Positions 1 to 7,706 of a stretch of 14,476 nucleotides of DNA are shown here, piece by piece. The first letter of the stretch is position 1, and each line of letters starts with the position of its first letter. Source of the stretch: Fimbriimonas sp. (GTDB lineage: Bacteria > Armatimonadota > Fimbriimonadia > Fimbriimonadales > Fimbriimonadaceae); the NCBI GenBank assembly GCA_030447945.1, contig JAUJNV010000069.1, forward strand, positions 1 to 14,476, read 5' to 3'. The position numbers and the translations under genes are program-made. Under the pieces are notes generated by a model, which was given only the letters and a program-made list of their open reading frames with translations, made no database searches and was not told where the DNA came from.

Positions 1-93
1 GAGCTGCGTTTGGGCCAAGTACCTCCGCCCGAGCCACCCGATCGCCTTGCTGGCCGCGAGGACGACGATGAACTGCATCATGAAGCGGAGCAT
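1..93 (-). CDS. Probable cation:proton antiporter, N-terminal fragment
   Basis: Read on the minus strand from an ATG at 93, this gives 31 residues before the window edge and has no stop. The start, MLRFMMQFIVVLAASKAIG, is a hydrophobic segment followed by a basic stretch (WLGRRYLAQTQ). This is the usual beginning of KefB/NapA-type monovalent cation:proton antiporters, in which a first membrane helix leads into a 'G..a.r..gQp' turn. The rest of the gene lies outside the window, so the family call rests on this short piece only. The start is not certain: the frame stays open upstream to about position 140 without another ATG. A TAAACT hexamer on the minus strand at 124-119 could serve as a -10 box. 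The gene is divergent from the halogenase. A shorter unrelated membrane protein is the alternative. Confidence 0.42.
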   Translation of the reverse strand, partial: MLRFMMQFIVVLAASKAIGWLGRRYLAQTQL

Positions 94-290
94 CAGATCC
101 AGATCCGTCTCGTTAGCCAGTTTAGGGCGATCCGGTCCCTAAAGGTCTGTTCGCGCCCTAGAATTTCCGGAAGATCCGCCGCCGTAGGACTTCACGCCTC
201 ATCAGATGGCCTTGGAGGGAGCTTCCGTACATCCTATGCACCCATCCGGCGAAGCTGACGAAGGAGCCCGCCTGATCGTGGCCCGTCGGT

Positions 291-296
291 TACAAT
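291..296 (+). promoter_or_regulatory. TACAAT -10 box, probably leaderless start of halogenase
   Basis: TACAAT differs from the -10 consensus by one base and ends 7 bases before the halogenase ATG at 304. Transcription would then begin at or next to the start codon. No -35 hexamer is visible at the usual distance. The only purine-rich match (GGAG, 300-303) abuts the ATG and is too close to act as a ribosome binding site. The same arrangement precedes two other genes in this window. Confidence 0.5.
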
Positions 297-303
297 CCTG
301 GAG

Positions 304-2046
304 ATGACTGCCGAGTTCGATGTCGCGATCATTGGCGGGGGCCCGGCCGGCGCGACCTGCGGCACTCTCCTGCTCAAGTACAACCCCCGCCTCAGGGTCC
401 TGATTCTGGAGCGCGAAAAGTTCCCCCGCGACCACATCGGTGAGAGCCAGCTTCCCCTGATTAGCCAGGTCTTGGACGAAATGGGGTGCTGGGATTCTGT
501 CGAACGCGCGAACTTTCCGATCAAGGTGGGAGCGACCTACCGGTGGGGGCAGACGGACGAGCTGTGGGATTTCGAATTCATCCGAAACGGCGAGCTCGAT
601 CCGGAGCGGCGGCCCGCAAAGTTCCAAGGGCAGCGGCGTCACACCGCGTTCCAAGTCGATCGGGCCGAGTACGACAAGATCCTGCTGGATCACGCCCGCC
701 GCATGGGCTGCGTCGTCCGCGAGGAGACGACCGTGCGTCAGGTGGTTCGAGAGGGCGACGGGGTGCAGAACCTGGTCCTCGAGGACGGCGGCGAGATCCG
801 AGCCAAATACTACGTCGACTGCTCCGGCCACTCCGGCATCCTGCGGCGCGCCATGGGCGTGGACGCCGAGTACCCCACCTCGCTGCAGAACATCGCGATC
901 TGGGACTACTGGCAAAACGCGGAGTGGGCCGTGAACATCGGCGTCGGCGGCACCCGTGTGCAGGTGATGTCGGTGAGCTACGGCTGGATCTGGTTTATTC
1001 CCCTCGGACCCACGAGAACCAGTATCGGCCTCGTGATTCCGGCGAAGTACTACAAAGAGAGCGGCCGCCGCCCGGAGGAGCTCTATCGGGAAGCGGTCTG
1101 CTCGGACCCGGTAATTTCGCAGCTCATCGCCAAGGCGACTTCGGAAGACAAGCTTTCCACGACCCGCGATTGGTCGTTCCTCGCCAGCCGACTCTCGGGC
1201 GAAAACTGGTTTCTCGCCGGTGAGAGCGCGGGGTTCGCCGACCCCATCCTTGCCGCCGGGATGACCCTCGCCCACATGGGCGCCCGCGACGTAGCCTATA
1301 CGATCCTCGCGGCCGAGCGCGGGGACTACGAGCCGGAATGGCTCCGTTCCCGTTACGACCTGGCGCAGCGGACACACATCTTACAACACATCCGCTTCGC
1401 CGATTACTGGTACACGGCGAACGGACAGTTCACCGAGCTGGTCGAGTTCACGGCGGAGATCGCTCGCGACGCCGGCCTCGAGTTGACGCCTAACGAGGCC
1501 TGGCAGTGGCTGGGAACCGGCGGATTCATCAGTGGAGAGTCCATCGGCGCCGGCCTCGCGGGATTCGGTCTGAGGGCGGTGAAGGGCCTCGCGGGACAGT
1601 TCGCGGGAGAAATCCCCTCGTACATCATCGACGGCCAGAACGTGTTCCGGCTGAACCTGGAGGGTGCGGAACGGGAGTGGGGCGCGACGCTGGAGGGCGG
1701 ACGGATCACCCGCCACCGCCGCTACGCTCGCGGGGATAAGCGACTTCCGAACGTGAGCCTCTACGGGCTTCTCATCTCGATCTTGAAGAAGACCGACCGA
1801 TACCAGGACCTGCTCGACGCCCTCACCCTCTACGGCCGAGCCAACGGGATGCACCCGTCCGAAGCCCCTCGCTTCGTATTGGATGTCCACACGGCCCTCG
1901 AAGCCATGGTCTCGGACGGCTGGGTCGACGCCTCCGTAGATCCCTCCCAGCCGGTCTGCCGTGTGACGCAGATCCAAGACCCGGAAGCGGTCCACCCCAA
2001 CCGGGATGTGGCTGTCCGTTTCGGGCTCACGACTGCCGAACCGTAG
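304..2046 (+). CDS. Flavin-dependent halogenase (tryptophan halogenase family)
   Basis: This 580-residue protein has the FAD-binding GGGPAG motif at residues 11-16. It has GESQLP around 47-52, which is typical of halogenases. A lysine at 74 in the context K-V-G-A-T-Y-R-W-G matches the catalytic lysine region of phenol/pyrrole-type halogenases. The family signature WxWxIP is present as W228-I-W-F-I-P233, and a GFADP...AG flavin-loop motif starts at 310. Known members use FADH2, O2 and halide to make hypohalous acid, which is passed to the lysine and halogenates an aromatic substrate. Residues from about 370 to 580 form a long C-terminal extension that I do not recognise. No carrier protein, NRPS/PKS or flavin reductase gene is beside it, so the substrate is unknown. 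It is convergent with the GH106-like gene 54 bases downstream. A halogenase-like monooxygenase without halogenating activity is the main alternative. Confidence 0.85.
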   Translation: MTAEFDVAIIGGGPAGATCGTLLLKYNPRLRVLILEREKFPRDHIGESQLPLISQVLDEMGCWDSVERANFPIKVGATYRWGQTDELWDFEFIRNGELDPERRPAKFQGQRRHTAFQVDRAEYDKILLDHARRMGCVVREETTVRQVVREGDGVQNLVLEDGGEIRAKYYVDCSGHSGILRRAMGVDAEYPTSLQNIAIWDYWQNAEWAVNIGVGGTRVQVMSVSYGWIWFIPLGPTRTSIGLVIPAKYYKESGRRPEELYREAVCSDPVISQLIAKATSEDKLSTTRDWSFLASRLSGENWFLAGESAGFADPILAAGMTLAHMGARDVAYTILAAERGDYEPEWLRSRYDLAQRTHILQHIRFADYWYTANGQFTELVEFTAEIARDAGLELTPNEAWQWLGTGGFISGESIGAGLAGFGLRAVKGLAGQFAGEIPSYIIDGQNVFRLNLEGAEREWGATLEGGRITRHRRYARGDKRLPNVSLYGLLISILKKTDRYQDLLDALTLYGRANGMHPSEAPRFVLDVHTALEAMVSDGWVDASVDPSQPVCRVTQIQDPEAVHPNRDVAVRFGLTTAEP

Positions 2047-2067
2047 GGACCGGTTCCTGCCCGTGGG

Positions 2068-2090
2068 CCCAAGCTCGGTAGCCCCTTGGG
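2068..2090. terminator. Weak hairpin between convergent genes
   Basis: CCCAAG (2068-2073) can pair with CTTGGG (2085-2090) across an 11-base loop, in the 54 bases between the halogenase stop and the stop of the GH106-like gene. The position suits a shared terminator. However, the stem is short and no T-tract follows on either strand, so this is only a candidate. Confidence 0.2.
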
Positions 2091-2100
2091 AGTGTGGCGA

Positions 2101-5100
2101 TCACTCTCGCATGAGGGTCACCGGGCCGAGCAAGCCGGACTCCTGCAGGGGCGAATCCGCCCGGAAGGGGGACCAGTTAGTCTTGGTGACCCGCCGCTCG
2201 GGAGGCAGCCCGGCGTCGCCGATGAGGCGGTTCACCCAAAGGTTCGCCACCGTCACCTCCAGGACGTTGCCCCGAGGGCGAAGAAGCCCCGCCGGGATTC
2301 GCACCTGCCAAGGCGCGGACCACAGGGTGCCGAGGTCTTGCCCATTCAGGCGGACCGTCGCGGCACTGGCGACCTTGCCGAGCGACAGAACGTCGCCCCC
2401 GGCGGGCGCGTCGAAGCTCGTCCGGTACGTGGCCCTGCCGGAGTAGTGTCGGATCGCCGCTTCCGGGCGGTGCCTCCAGTCGACCAAGCGGTCGAACTCT
2501 GCGCGCACCGGTCCTCCGAACTGGGGATCGAACGCGACCGTCCACGGCCCCGGCAGCGTCGCCGTCGCCACCGGGCGCGGAAAGTTCGTGCCGGCCTTGC
2601 TGTTTGCGGAACCCGGGCGGCGAAAGACGACGAAGCCGCTCTCCAGGGGCGCCAGCCGGAGCGGCACGACGGTCGTCTTGCCCCGGAAGCTGAACACGGG
2701 GAGGTCTCGCCGCTCGCCCGTCTTCGGATCCCACCACTCGGGCTGGCGGCCTGTGACGCGGAAAGCGGCCTCGCACACCAACTCGACGGCCCCCCGGTTC
2801 GCTACGAAATAGAGGTCGGCGTCCTTCGTTCGCCGGTGCGAGTACCGCAGCCCGTCGCCCGCCTCGAGATCGGGCGTCACCGCCAGCCCGCGCAGGATCT
2901 CCGCCACGGCCGTATACGAGGGGTAGAGCTCGCGCCGTGGCAGCGCTCCCGAGTTCAACGACCAAGGCGCCATGTCCCACGCGCCCAACGTCTTCGCGGC
3001 TGCGCCCTCCACCAGCCAAGACGCGTCGGTGGCCACGCGCATACCCCCGCCGTCGGCGAACTGGATCTGAACGACGCCGATCAGGCCGGCCGGGTTGTCC
3101 TTCGGCCCATCGTTCGTGACGACGACCTCCAGCCGGTTCGGCCCCTCCACCAGCAGCGACTTCGCGTCGAGGACCCCAACGCGATGAAAATCCGAACCAG
3201 TCAAGGCGGTCTTCCCGTTCACGGTGAGCTGATACGAGTTGTCGGCCGTGAAGGCCAAAGTGGCCGAAGCGACCTTGCGGCCAAGGGGAAGGTCGAAGGT
3301 TCTCGAATAGCGCCGCGTCCCGACGGGGGCCGAGACGGCGGGCTCGCCCTTGTCCTCTCCAATCCACATGGCGTCCGTGAGCACCGGGACTCTAAGGGGC
3401 TCCACGGCATCCCGGATCACGCGTCCCTTCCCCGCCTTCCGGTTCCACAGCCCCTGCGCCAGCCGGCGGACCTCCGCGTCGCACTCCGGGTAGCCCACGA
3501 GGCTCGGCGAGCGCTCCGGCGGGTTGCCGACGACGGTCGCCCCGGCCGCGACCAGCTCGGAGATCTTGCGAAGGAGCGGCGGCGTCATCGTCTCCGTGCG
3601 CGGCAGGACGAGGACGCGGTAGCTCATCCCGTCCGGGAAGACGATCCGCCCGTTCCGCACGCTCGCCCGTGCGAGGAGCGCCTCGGGGGCGCAGCCGTCG
3701 AAGTTGTAGCCGCGCCGGTCCGGCAGATCGCCGATCGTGGCGGACGCCGGCGGCTGAAACACATTGGGCGCGCCCTCGGGCGCGAGATAGAGGATGTCGG
3801 CCACGGGCAGCCCCTCGCGAAGCATCGCCTGGCAGCGAGCGAGGTACTCGTGGTAGGCGGGCGCCATGTCCCACCACGTCTGCGTTCTCTCCCAGTGGAC
3901 GCCGTACGGGCCCATCGTCATGCCGGGGGCCTCGTCCAGCTTCGGCTGGTGCTGATACCGGTGGAAGTAAAACTTGTTGATCCCGTTCGCGAGCGCCCAG
4001 TCCCCCTGCTCCTTCATCGAAGCCGGGTGCTGCAGCCAGGCGTCCCGGTCGTCGGAGGTAAACGCCTCCGCGCCCACGACCGGCCTCCCCATCGTGTGGG
4101 CGATCGAAACCGCCTCGAAGCAACTGTAGTTGCTGTCGAACCCGTACCCCTTGGACCAGAACTCCGCCATCGGCTCGTCGGCAACCCCGCCCAGAGCGAG
4201 GTCCGACGTCGGGTTCATATCGTACGGCTCCAGGGAAAGGCCGAGCCCGTTCTCCTTCGCCTTCCGCTTGATCGGCCCCATGTGGTTCTCGATCACCAGC
4301 TCCTGGGCCGTTTGCCGCAGGTCCCACAGGAAACGCTCGGACACGTCGACGGAGTCGACGATCCGCCCCGCCATCACGGGCAGATAGCGAAGCGCGTCGT
4401 ACCCTCGGCGCTCCCGGAAAAGCGCCCGAAAGCGCGGCGACCAGTTCTGGGCGCCCATCTCCCAACTGTCGAAGTGGAGCGCGGTGAGCCCGCTCCCCGG
4501 CCGCCGGTTCGGCCCGATGGCCTTCAGCACCGGATCGATGAAGGCGGCGATGTGAGCCGTGATCCCCGTCGTCTCGAACTTGTCCGTCTCGAACCCGAGG
4601 CCCGCATCGGGCGCTGGGCGCGAGGTTTGGCCGGTCAGCGTCCGGCCGAAGCGCAGGATCGTCCAACGGCCGGGCGGCACGTCCCAATCCAGCGCTCCGT
4701 CTGACGTCAATCGCGACGTCAGATCGATCACCTTCGACGATGCCACGGCGCCTGCCGGAGGAACCTGCCGGCTCTCCGGCCGGAGGTACGGCGCGACGCC
4801 GGGCTGCGACGAGAACGGAGCGCGGTAGACGAGGCTCTTCTCGTCGAGCTCGCTCAGCCCCTTCCCCGCGGTCGGCGTCGGGACGGCCAAGACGACCTCG
4901 TCCCGGTAGTACTCCTCCCACTGCCTCCGCAGGTCAGGCGTCAAGGTGCCAAGGCCGAAGAACGGCGTCCGAGGTTTCGGCCGGGGGAGGGCGCCCTCGT
5001 AGCGGGAAGGCCCCACGACCTGGGTCTCGCTGGACACGAGGTGCTGCATCGCCTGATCCGGCGTGACCCACGGCCCGCCCGTGCCGCACCAGCCGGGCCC

Positions 5101-5418
5101 CGTGCCGAAGTCGATCCCCAGCCCCCGCCGGTCCGCCTCCCGCACGGCGTGTCCGATCATGCCGAGCCACTCGGGGCTCATGTACCGCACAGGCCCCTTC
5201 GGGACGCCGATGTTCACCTCCAGGAAGATGCCGCCGCCGAGGCCCGCCTTCCGCATCGCCTCCAAGTCGGCCGACATGCCCTCGCGGGTCATGTTGCCCT
5301 CCATGAAGTACCAGTAGACCCACGGCCTCGCCTCGGGCGGAGGGGATACGAACCGCTGGGCAAGGGATTCTTGGGGCATCAGGGACATGAGGATGAGGGG
5401 GAGCGCGAGCATCGACAT
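2101..5418 (-). CDS. Secreted GH106-like alpha-L-rhamnosidase
   Basis: The predicted protein has 1105 residues, close to the size of known GH106 enzymes. Residues 1-21 (MSMLALPLILMSL...SLAQ) form a signal peptide, so it acts outside the cytoplasm. The N-terminal block contains RPWVYWYFMEGNMT followed by 'D.eam..aGlGGgi', as in GH106. The core carries AEAF around 450-453, then a GDWALANGIN segment and HRYQHQP at 486-492, the family's conserved active-site face with acidic residues such as E451. The C-terminal beta-sandwich holds VRLNGQDLGTLW and ends with 'VANLWVNRLIGDAG', the usual end of this family. The expected reaction is removal of terminal alpha-L-rhamnose from plant or bacterial glycans. 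It stands alone on the minus strand, divergent from the redoxin gene. The substrate linkage cannot be read from sequence. Confidence 0.86.
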   Translation of the reverse strand: MSMLALPLILMSLMPQESLAQRFVSPPPEARPWVYWYFMEGNMTREGMSADLEAMRKAGLGGGIFLEVNIGVPKGPVRYMSPEWLGMIGHAVREADRRGLGIDFGTGPGWCGTGGPWVTPDQAMQHLVSSETQVVGPSRYEGALPRPKPRTPFFGLGTLTPDLRRQWEEYYRDEVVLAVPTPTAGKGLSELDEKSLVYRAPFSSQPGVAPYLRPESRQVPPAGAVASSKVIDLTSRLTSDGALDWDVPPGRWTILRFGRTLTGQTSRPAPDAGLGFETDKFETTGITAHIAAFIDPVLKAIGPNRRPGSGLTALHFDSWEMGAQNWSPRFRALFRERRGYDALRYLPVMAGRIVDSVDVSERFLWDLRQTAQELVIENHMGPIKRKAKENGLGLSLEPYDMNPTSDLALGGVADEPMAEFWSKGYGFDSNYSCFEAVSIAHTMGRPVVGAEAFTSDDRDAWLQHPASMKEQGDWALANGINKFYFHRYQHQPKLDEAPGMTMGPYGVHWERTQTWWDMAPAYHEYLARCQAMLREGLPVADILYLAPEGAPNVFQPPASATIGDLPDRRGYNFDGCAPEALLARASVRNGRIVFPDGMSYRVLVLPRTETMTPPLLRKISELVAAGATVVGNPPERSPSLVGYPECDAEVRRLAQGLWNRKAGKGRVIRDAVEPLRVPVLTDAMWIGEDKGEPAVSAPVGTRRYSRTFDLPLGRKVASATLAFTADNSYQLTVNGKTALTGSDFHRVGVLDAKSLLVEGPNRLEVVVTNDGPKDNPAGLIGVVQIQFADGGGMRVATDASWLVEGAAAKTLGAWDMAPWSLNSGALPRRELYPSYTAVAEILRGLAVTPDLEAGDGLRYSHRRTKDADLYFVANRGAVELVCEAAFRVTGRQPEWWDPKTGERRDLPVFSFRGKTTVVPLRLAPLESGFVVFRRPGSANSKAGTNFPRPVATATLPGPWTVAFDPQFGGPVRAEFDRLVDWRHRPEAAIRHYSGRATYRTSFDAPAGGDVLSLGKVASAATVRLNGQDLGTLWSAPWQVRIPAGLLRPRGNVLEVTVANLWVNRLIGDAGLPPERRVTKTNWSPFRADSPLQESGLLGPVTLMRE

Positions 5419-5494
5419 AGGGATCAGCCGAAAGCTACCCGCAACGCGGACTCGTGGTGAGCAAACGCCTCGGTTGGAGGAACTTCGAAGGATC

Positions 5495-5525
5495 GTCAGT
5501 CCGTACCTAGCTCAGGGCGACTGAC
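5495..5525 (+). promoter_or_regulatory. Inverted repeat in leader of redoxin gene
   Basis: GTCAGTC (5495-5501) is the exact reverse complement of GACTGAC (5519-5525), with 17 bases between them. It lies in the 127-133 bases separating the divergent GH106-like and redoxin genes, and ends 5 bases before the redoxin ribosome binding site. It could be an operator or a leader hairpin affecting translation. Seven-base arms can also arise by chance, so the role is unproven. Confidence 0.28.
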
Positions 5526-5530
5526 CCCCT

Positions 5531-5538
5531 GGAGGTGG
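5531..5538 (+). promoter_or_regulatory. Ribosome binding site GGAGGTGG of redoxin gene
   Basis: GGAGGTGG is the clearest Shine-Dalgarno sequence in the window. Its GGAGGT core ends 9 bases before a TTG at 5546 and 15 bases before an ATG at 5552. Both are in frame, and both leave the signal peptide intact. Spacing favours TTG and codon type favours ATG, so the start is ambiguous by two residues. Confidence 0.6.
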
Positions 5539-5551
5539 AACAAGATTGGTT

Positions 5552-6682
5552 ATGCGCACAGCAGTGCCGACCCTGGCCCTAATGGTTTTCGCCGGTTCTG
5601 CGCTTTCGGCAGGGGCGCAAGTGCCCGCGACGAGAGTGGGAACTGAGCCGAAGGTCGTCTCGATCAAGGTCAAAGATGCCGCCGGCAAGCCGGTAGAGAA
5701 CGCTACCGTCGCCACGGGGTGGAACTTCGGGTCGGGACAGGTCGCGCCATCGGAGCATGGAGCCGTCGGTACGACGGGTGCCGGTGGGACGGCTACGCTC
5801 AAGGTGGCCGCGACGCGCCCGATGGGGCTGATCGCGTTCGACGCGAAGCGGGAAAACGCCGGCCGCGTCTGGTTCGACCCGAAGGGGCCGGGAACCCTCT
5901 CCATCACCCTAGCGCCGGTCGTCCGGGTGTTCGCCGAAGTCCGCATCAAAGACTGGAACGGCGCTTTTCCGCCGGGCAGCCTCAACTTCACGATGGTCGG
6001 CGACGAAACAGGGGTCGATGGCAAGAAGGCCACGAGCTTCGCCGGCTGGGCCCAAATGGCCGAGCGGACCCTGCTCGTGCTGCCCGCCGGCGACTACGCT
6101 TTCTTTATGTTCAGCCCGGACACGACGAGCTACTCGACGAAGGCGACGCTGAAGCTGAAGCCCGGGGAAAGGCGTACTCTCGACCCGATCGAGGTCGAAA
6201 TGACCCTGCTTACAAAGAGCTATGGCAAGCCCGCTCTGCCGATTAAGGTGACTGACGCCCGCGGCATCGCGAAGCCGTTCAATCTGGCCGACTACAAGGG
6301 CAAATGGGTGGTTCTCGAGTTCTGGGGGTTCTGGTGAGGCGGCTGCGTCTCCAGCAGTTTGCCGGAGCTAGCTGCGTTCTACGAGAAGCATAAGGACAAG
6401 CGGGACAAGTTCGAAGTGTTCGCGTTCCACGACCCCGCGGCTAAAACGTTCGAGGAGCTGGATAAGCGCCTGCCGGGGCTCCGGGAAAAGTATTGGAAGG
6501 GCAAGCCGCTTCCCTTCCCGATCCTTCTGGACAGCACGGGGGAAACCATCAACGGCTGGGGCATTCGCGCCTTCCCCACCACCGTCCTGATCGACCCGCA
6601 AGGCAACCTCGTCCGGCTGAAGGGCCACGGCATGAAGGCCTACGAGGAAGCGATCTTCGGGATCAAGGGCAACGGTCTATAA
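5552..6682 (+). CDS. Probable selenocysteine-containing TlpA-like redoxin (in-frame UGA)
   Basis: Reading through one TGA at 6335-6337 gives 376 residues. Conventional calling would give two pieces, 5552-6337 and 6338-6682, in the same frame. Residues 1 to about 22 are a signal peptide (MRTAVPTLALMVFAGSALS). A beta-rich domain follows to about 220, resembling carboxypeptidase-regulatory-like folds. The rest is a TlpA/AhpC-type thioredoxin domain: GKWVVLEFWGFW, then the TGA, then GGC, and later the cis-proline loop FPTTVLID (Pro342). The TGA (residue 262) takes exactly the place of the first cysteine in WCxxC. Cys265 is the only cysteine in the whole protein. Selenocysteine is therefore the simplest reading, giving a UxxC redox centre working in the periplasm on thiols or peroxides. 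A hairpin fitting the bacterial SECIS pattern starts downstream. Alternatives are a TGC-to-TGA sequencing error or a nonsense mutation. No selA, selB, selC or selD gene is in this window. Confidence 0.75.
6347..6368 (+). promoter_or_regulatory. SECIS-like hairpin downstream of the in-frame UGA
   Basis: Bases CTCC (6349-6352) pair with GGAG (6364-6367). After an A/C mismatch, GC (6354-6355) pairs with GC (6361-6362), closing a five-base loop AGTTT. G6347 can pair with C6368, leaving U6348 bulged. The loop starts 19 bases after the TGA and has a G as its second base. Both fit the published bacterial SECIS pattern (a stem with a G among the first two loop bases, loop 16-37 bases from UGA). A competing fold pairs GGCGGCTGC (6338-6346) with GCAGTTTGCC (6354-6363). 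Folding was done by eye only. Confidence 0.5.
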
Positions 6683-6701
6683 CTGAACGCCTCGTCTCCC
6701 C

Positions 6702-6922
6702 CCTCCGCCTTAGGCCTGAAGGGCCGACCTATACCAAGCCCAGGGCGCGAGCCCTGGGTAAGGCCGGGAGCCTAAGCGCCTTCCTCTGTTCCGATGTAAA
6801 TCATCCCCGGACCCCCGGGAGGACGCCGGAATCGCGCCCCAACGGGGTGCCGATCGTGGGGCTCTCGTTCCCAGGGCTGCGCCCCTGCGCAGGCTGTCGG
6901 ACCTTCGGGCCTAAGGCGGAGG
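6702..6922. repeat. 220-base palindromic intergenic element with 27-base terminal inverted repeats
   Basis: The ends 6702-6728 and 6896-6922 are reverse complements at 25 of 27 bases. Inside lie further hairpins. CCCAGGGC/GCCCTGGG (6739-6758) is perfect, with a GCGA tetraloop. GCGCCCC/GGGGTGC (6834-6850) closes an AAC loop, and CAGGG...CCCTG lies around 6872-6886. There is no credible gene in it. It follows the redoxin stop by 19 bases and precedes the 3' end of the minus-strand regulator. From memory, GCCCCAACGGGG and CCAGGGC...GCCCTGG boxes recur in intergenic repeats of several environmental phyla, but I cannot confirm that here. It may be a non-autonomous mobile element, a REP-like cluster, a structured RNA or a bidirectional terminator. 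Confidence 0.65.
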
Positions 6923-6979
6923 AAAGACGAGAGCTATCTTGTTAATAAGCTTTTGGGCCTAGGCCTTCTTCTTAACGAC

Positions 6980-7583
6980 TCAGCGGATCGAGAGGACGCG
7001 CGCCGGGAGTTCCGACCCCGCGGCCGGCGCGTAGGAGTGCTCCTCGGCGCTCTCCAGAAGGTGGCGGACTCGCCCTGCTCGAGCACGAACTCTTCGGGGC
7101 CCACCTTGACGAGGCGGAGCCTTTGAGCACGAACACCATCTCCTCCCCCGGTGGCTCCGTTTCTCGCTCTCCTGGTAAAGCTCGATCACGGTGGGCAGGA
7201 TCTTGCCGTCGTCCAGCCGGCTGCCCAGAGATAAGGAGCGGGACGCGCACGCCTTCCCGCACGTAGTCGGCGCGTTCCGCCTCGGTCAGCGGGGCGGGGG
7301 CGATCGGTCCGGCGCCAAAGTCCGTCGGTCGAACCACCGGTCGTCTCCGCCGCGATGAATCGCCACGATCTGCGACTCGGCGGCGGTGGGCCGGGCGAGG
7401 GACGCGACGTGAACGCCCATCGCGGCGCACAGCTTCAGGATCGTCAGGGCTTGGGGCATGCCTCCCTGCTCGAGGCGCACGATCGAGTTCTTGCTGACGT
7501 TCGCCGCCTTGGCGAGGTCCCGGATGGACAGCCCCATCCCGCTGCCGCGCGCGGCGCAGGCGCCCCAGAATCTCCAGCGGCAC
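6980..7583 (-). pseudogene. XRE-family HTH and cupin regulator, frames broken
   Basis: The minus-strand translation is split over all three frames. The segment 7537-7395 encodes an HTH_3 domain: MGLSIRDLAKAANVSKNS followed by IVRLEQGGMPQALTILKL. About 7190-6980 encodes a cupin: PPGEEMVFVLKGSA in one frame, then EEHSYAPAAGSELPARVLSIR ending at the TGA read from 6982. Together they make the familiar one-domain HTH plus C-terminal cupin architecture of small-ligand-sensing repressors (about 200 residues). The start is unclear. A GTG at 7583 opens VPLEILGRLRRAR, which joins the HTH after a frame change, but coding could extend further upstream. At least four frame changes are needed. Conserved residues survive, so sequencing or assembly indels are as likely as true inactivation. 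It is divergent from the EreA/ChaN-like gene, which it may regulate. Confidence 0.62.
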
Positions 7584-7693
7584 CGACCCGAGGAGCTCTT
7601 TGCACGTCCCGCTCTTGGCGCAGAAGATCGTTTTCTGTACCCACGGCGGCAGGATACCGAGCCCACAGGGAACAAAACGCCGCGCAACGTTGG

Positions 7694-7699
7694 TACATT
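7694..7699 (+). promoter_or_regulatory. TACATT extended -10 box, probably leaderless start
   Basis: TACATT, preceded by TGG (an extended -10 pattern TGnTACATT), ends 7 bases before the ATG at 7707. This is the same spacing as in front of the halogenase. No ribosome binding site lies between box and start codon (CCCATCG), so a leaderless transcript is the natural reading. No -35 hexamer is evident. Confidence 0.45.
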
Positions 7700-7706
7700 C
7701 CCATCG

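Noticed and set aside
10..258. 82-residue plus-strand open frame upstream of the halogenase
   Set aside because: It has no ribosome binding site or recognisable composition, and it overlaps the more convincing antiporter N-terminus on the opposite strand. I see only divergent promoter DNA in 94-303.
202..1377. 391-residue open frame on the minus strand
   Set aside because: It is antisense to the halogenase gene, whose frame carries all the family motifs.
2086..4704. 872-residue open frame on the plus strand
   Set aside because: It is the antisense shadow of the GH106-like gene. The translation is rich in Arg, Pro and Gly with no recognisable motifs.
6493..6945. 150-residue plus-strand open frame running past the redoxin gene
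   Set aside because: It is out of frame with the thioredoxin domain and then runs through the palindromic intergenic element, with no coding character of its own.
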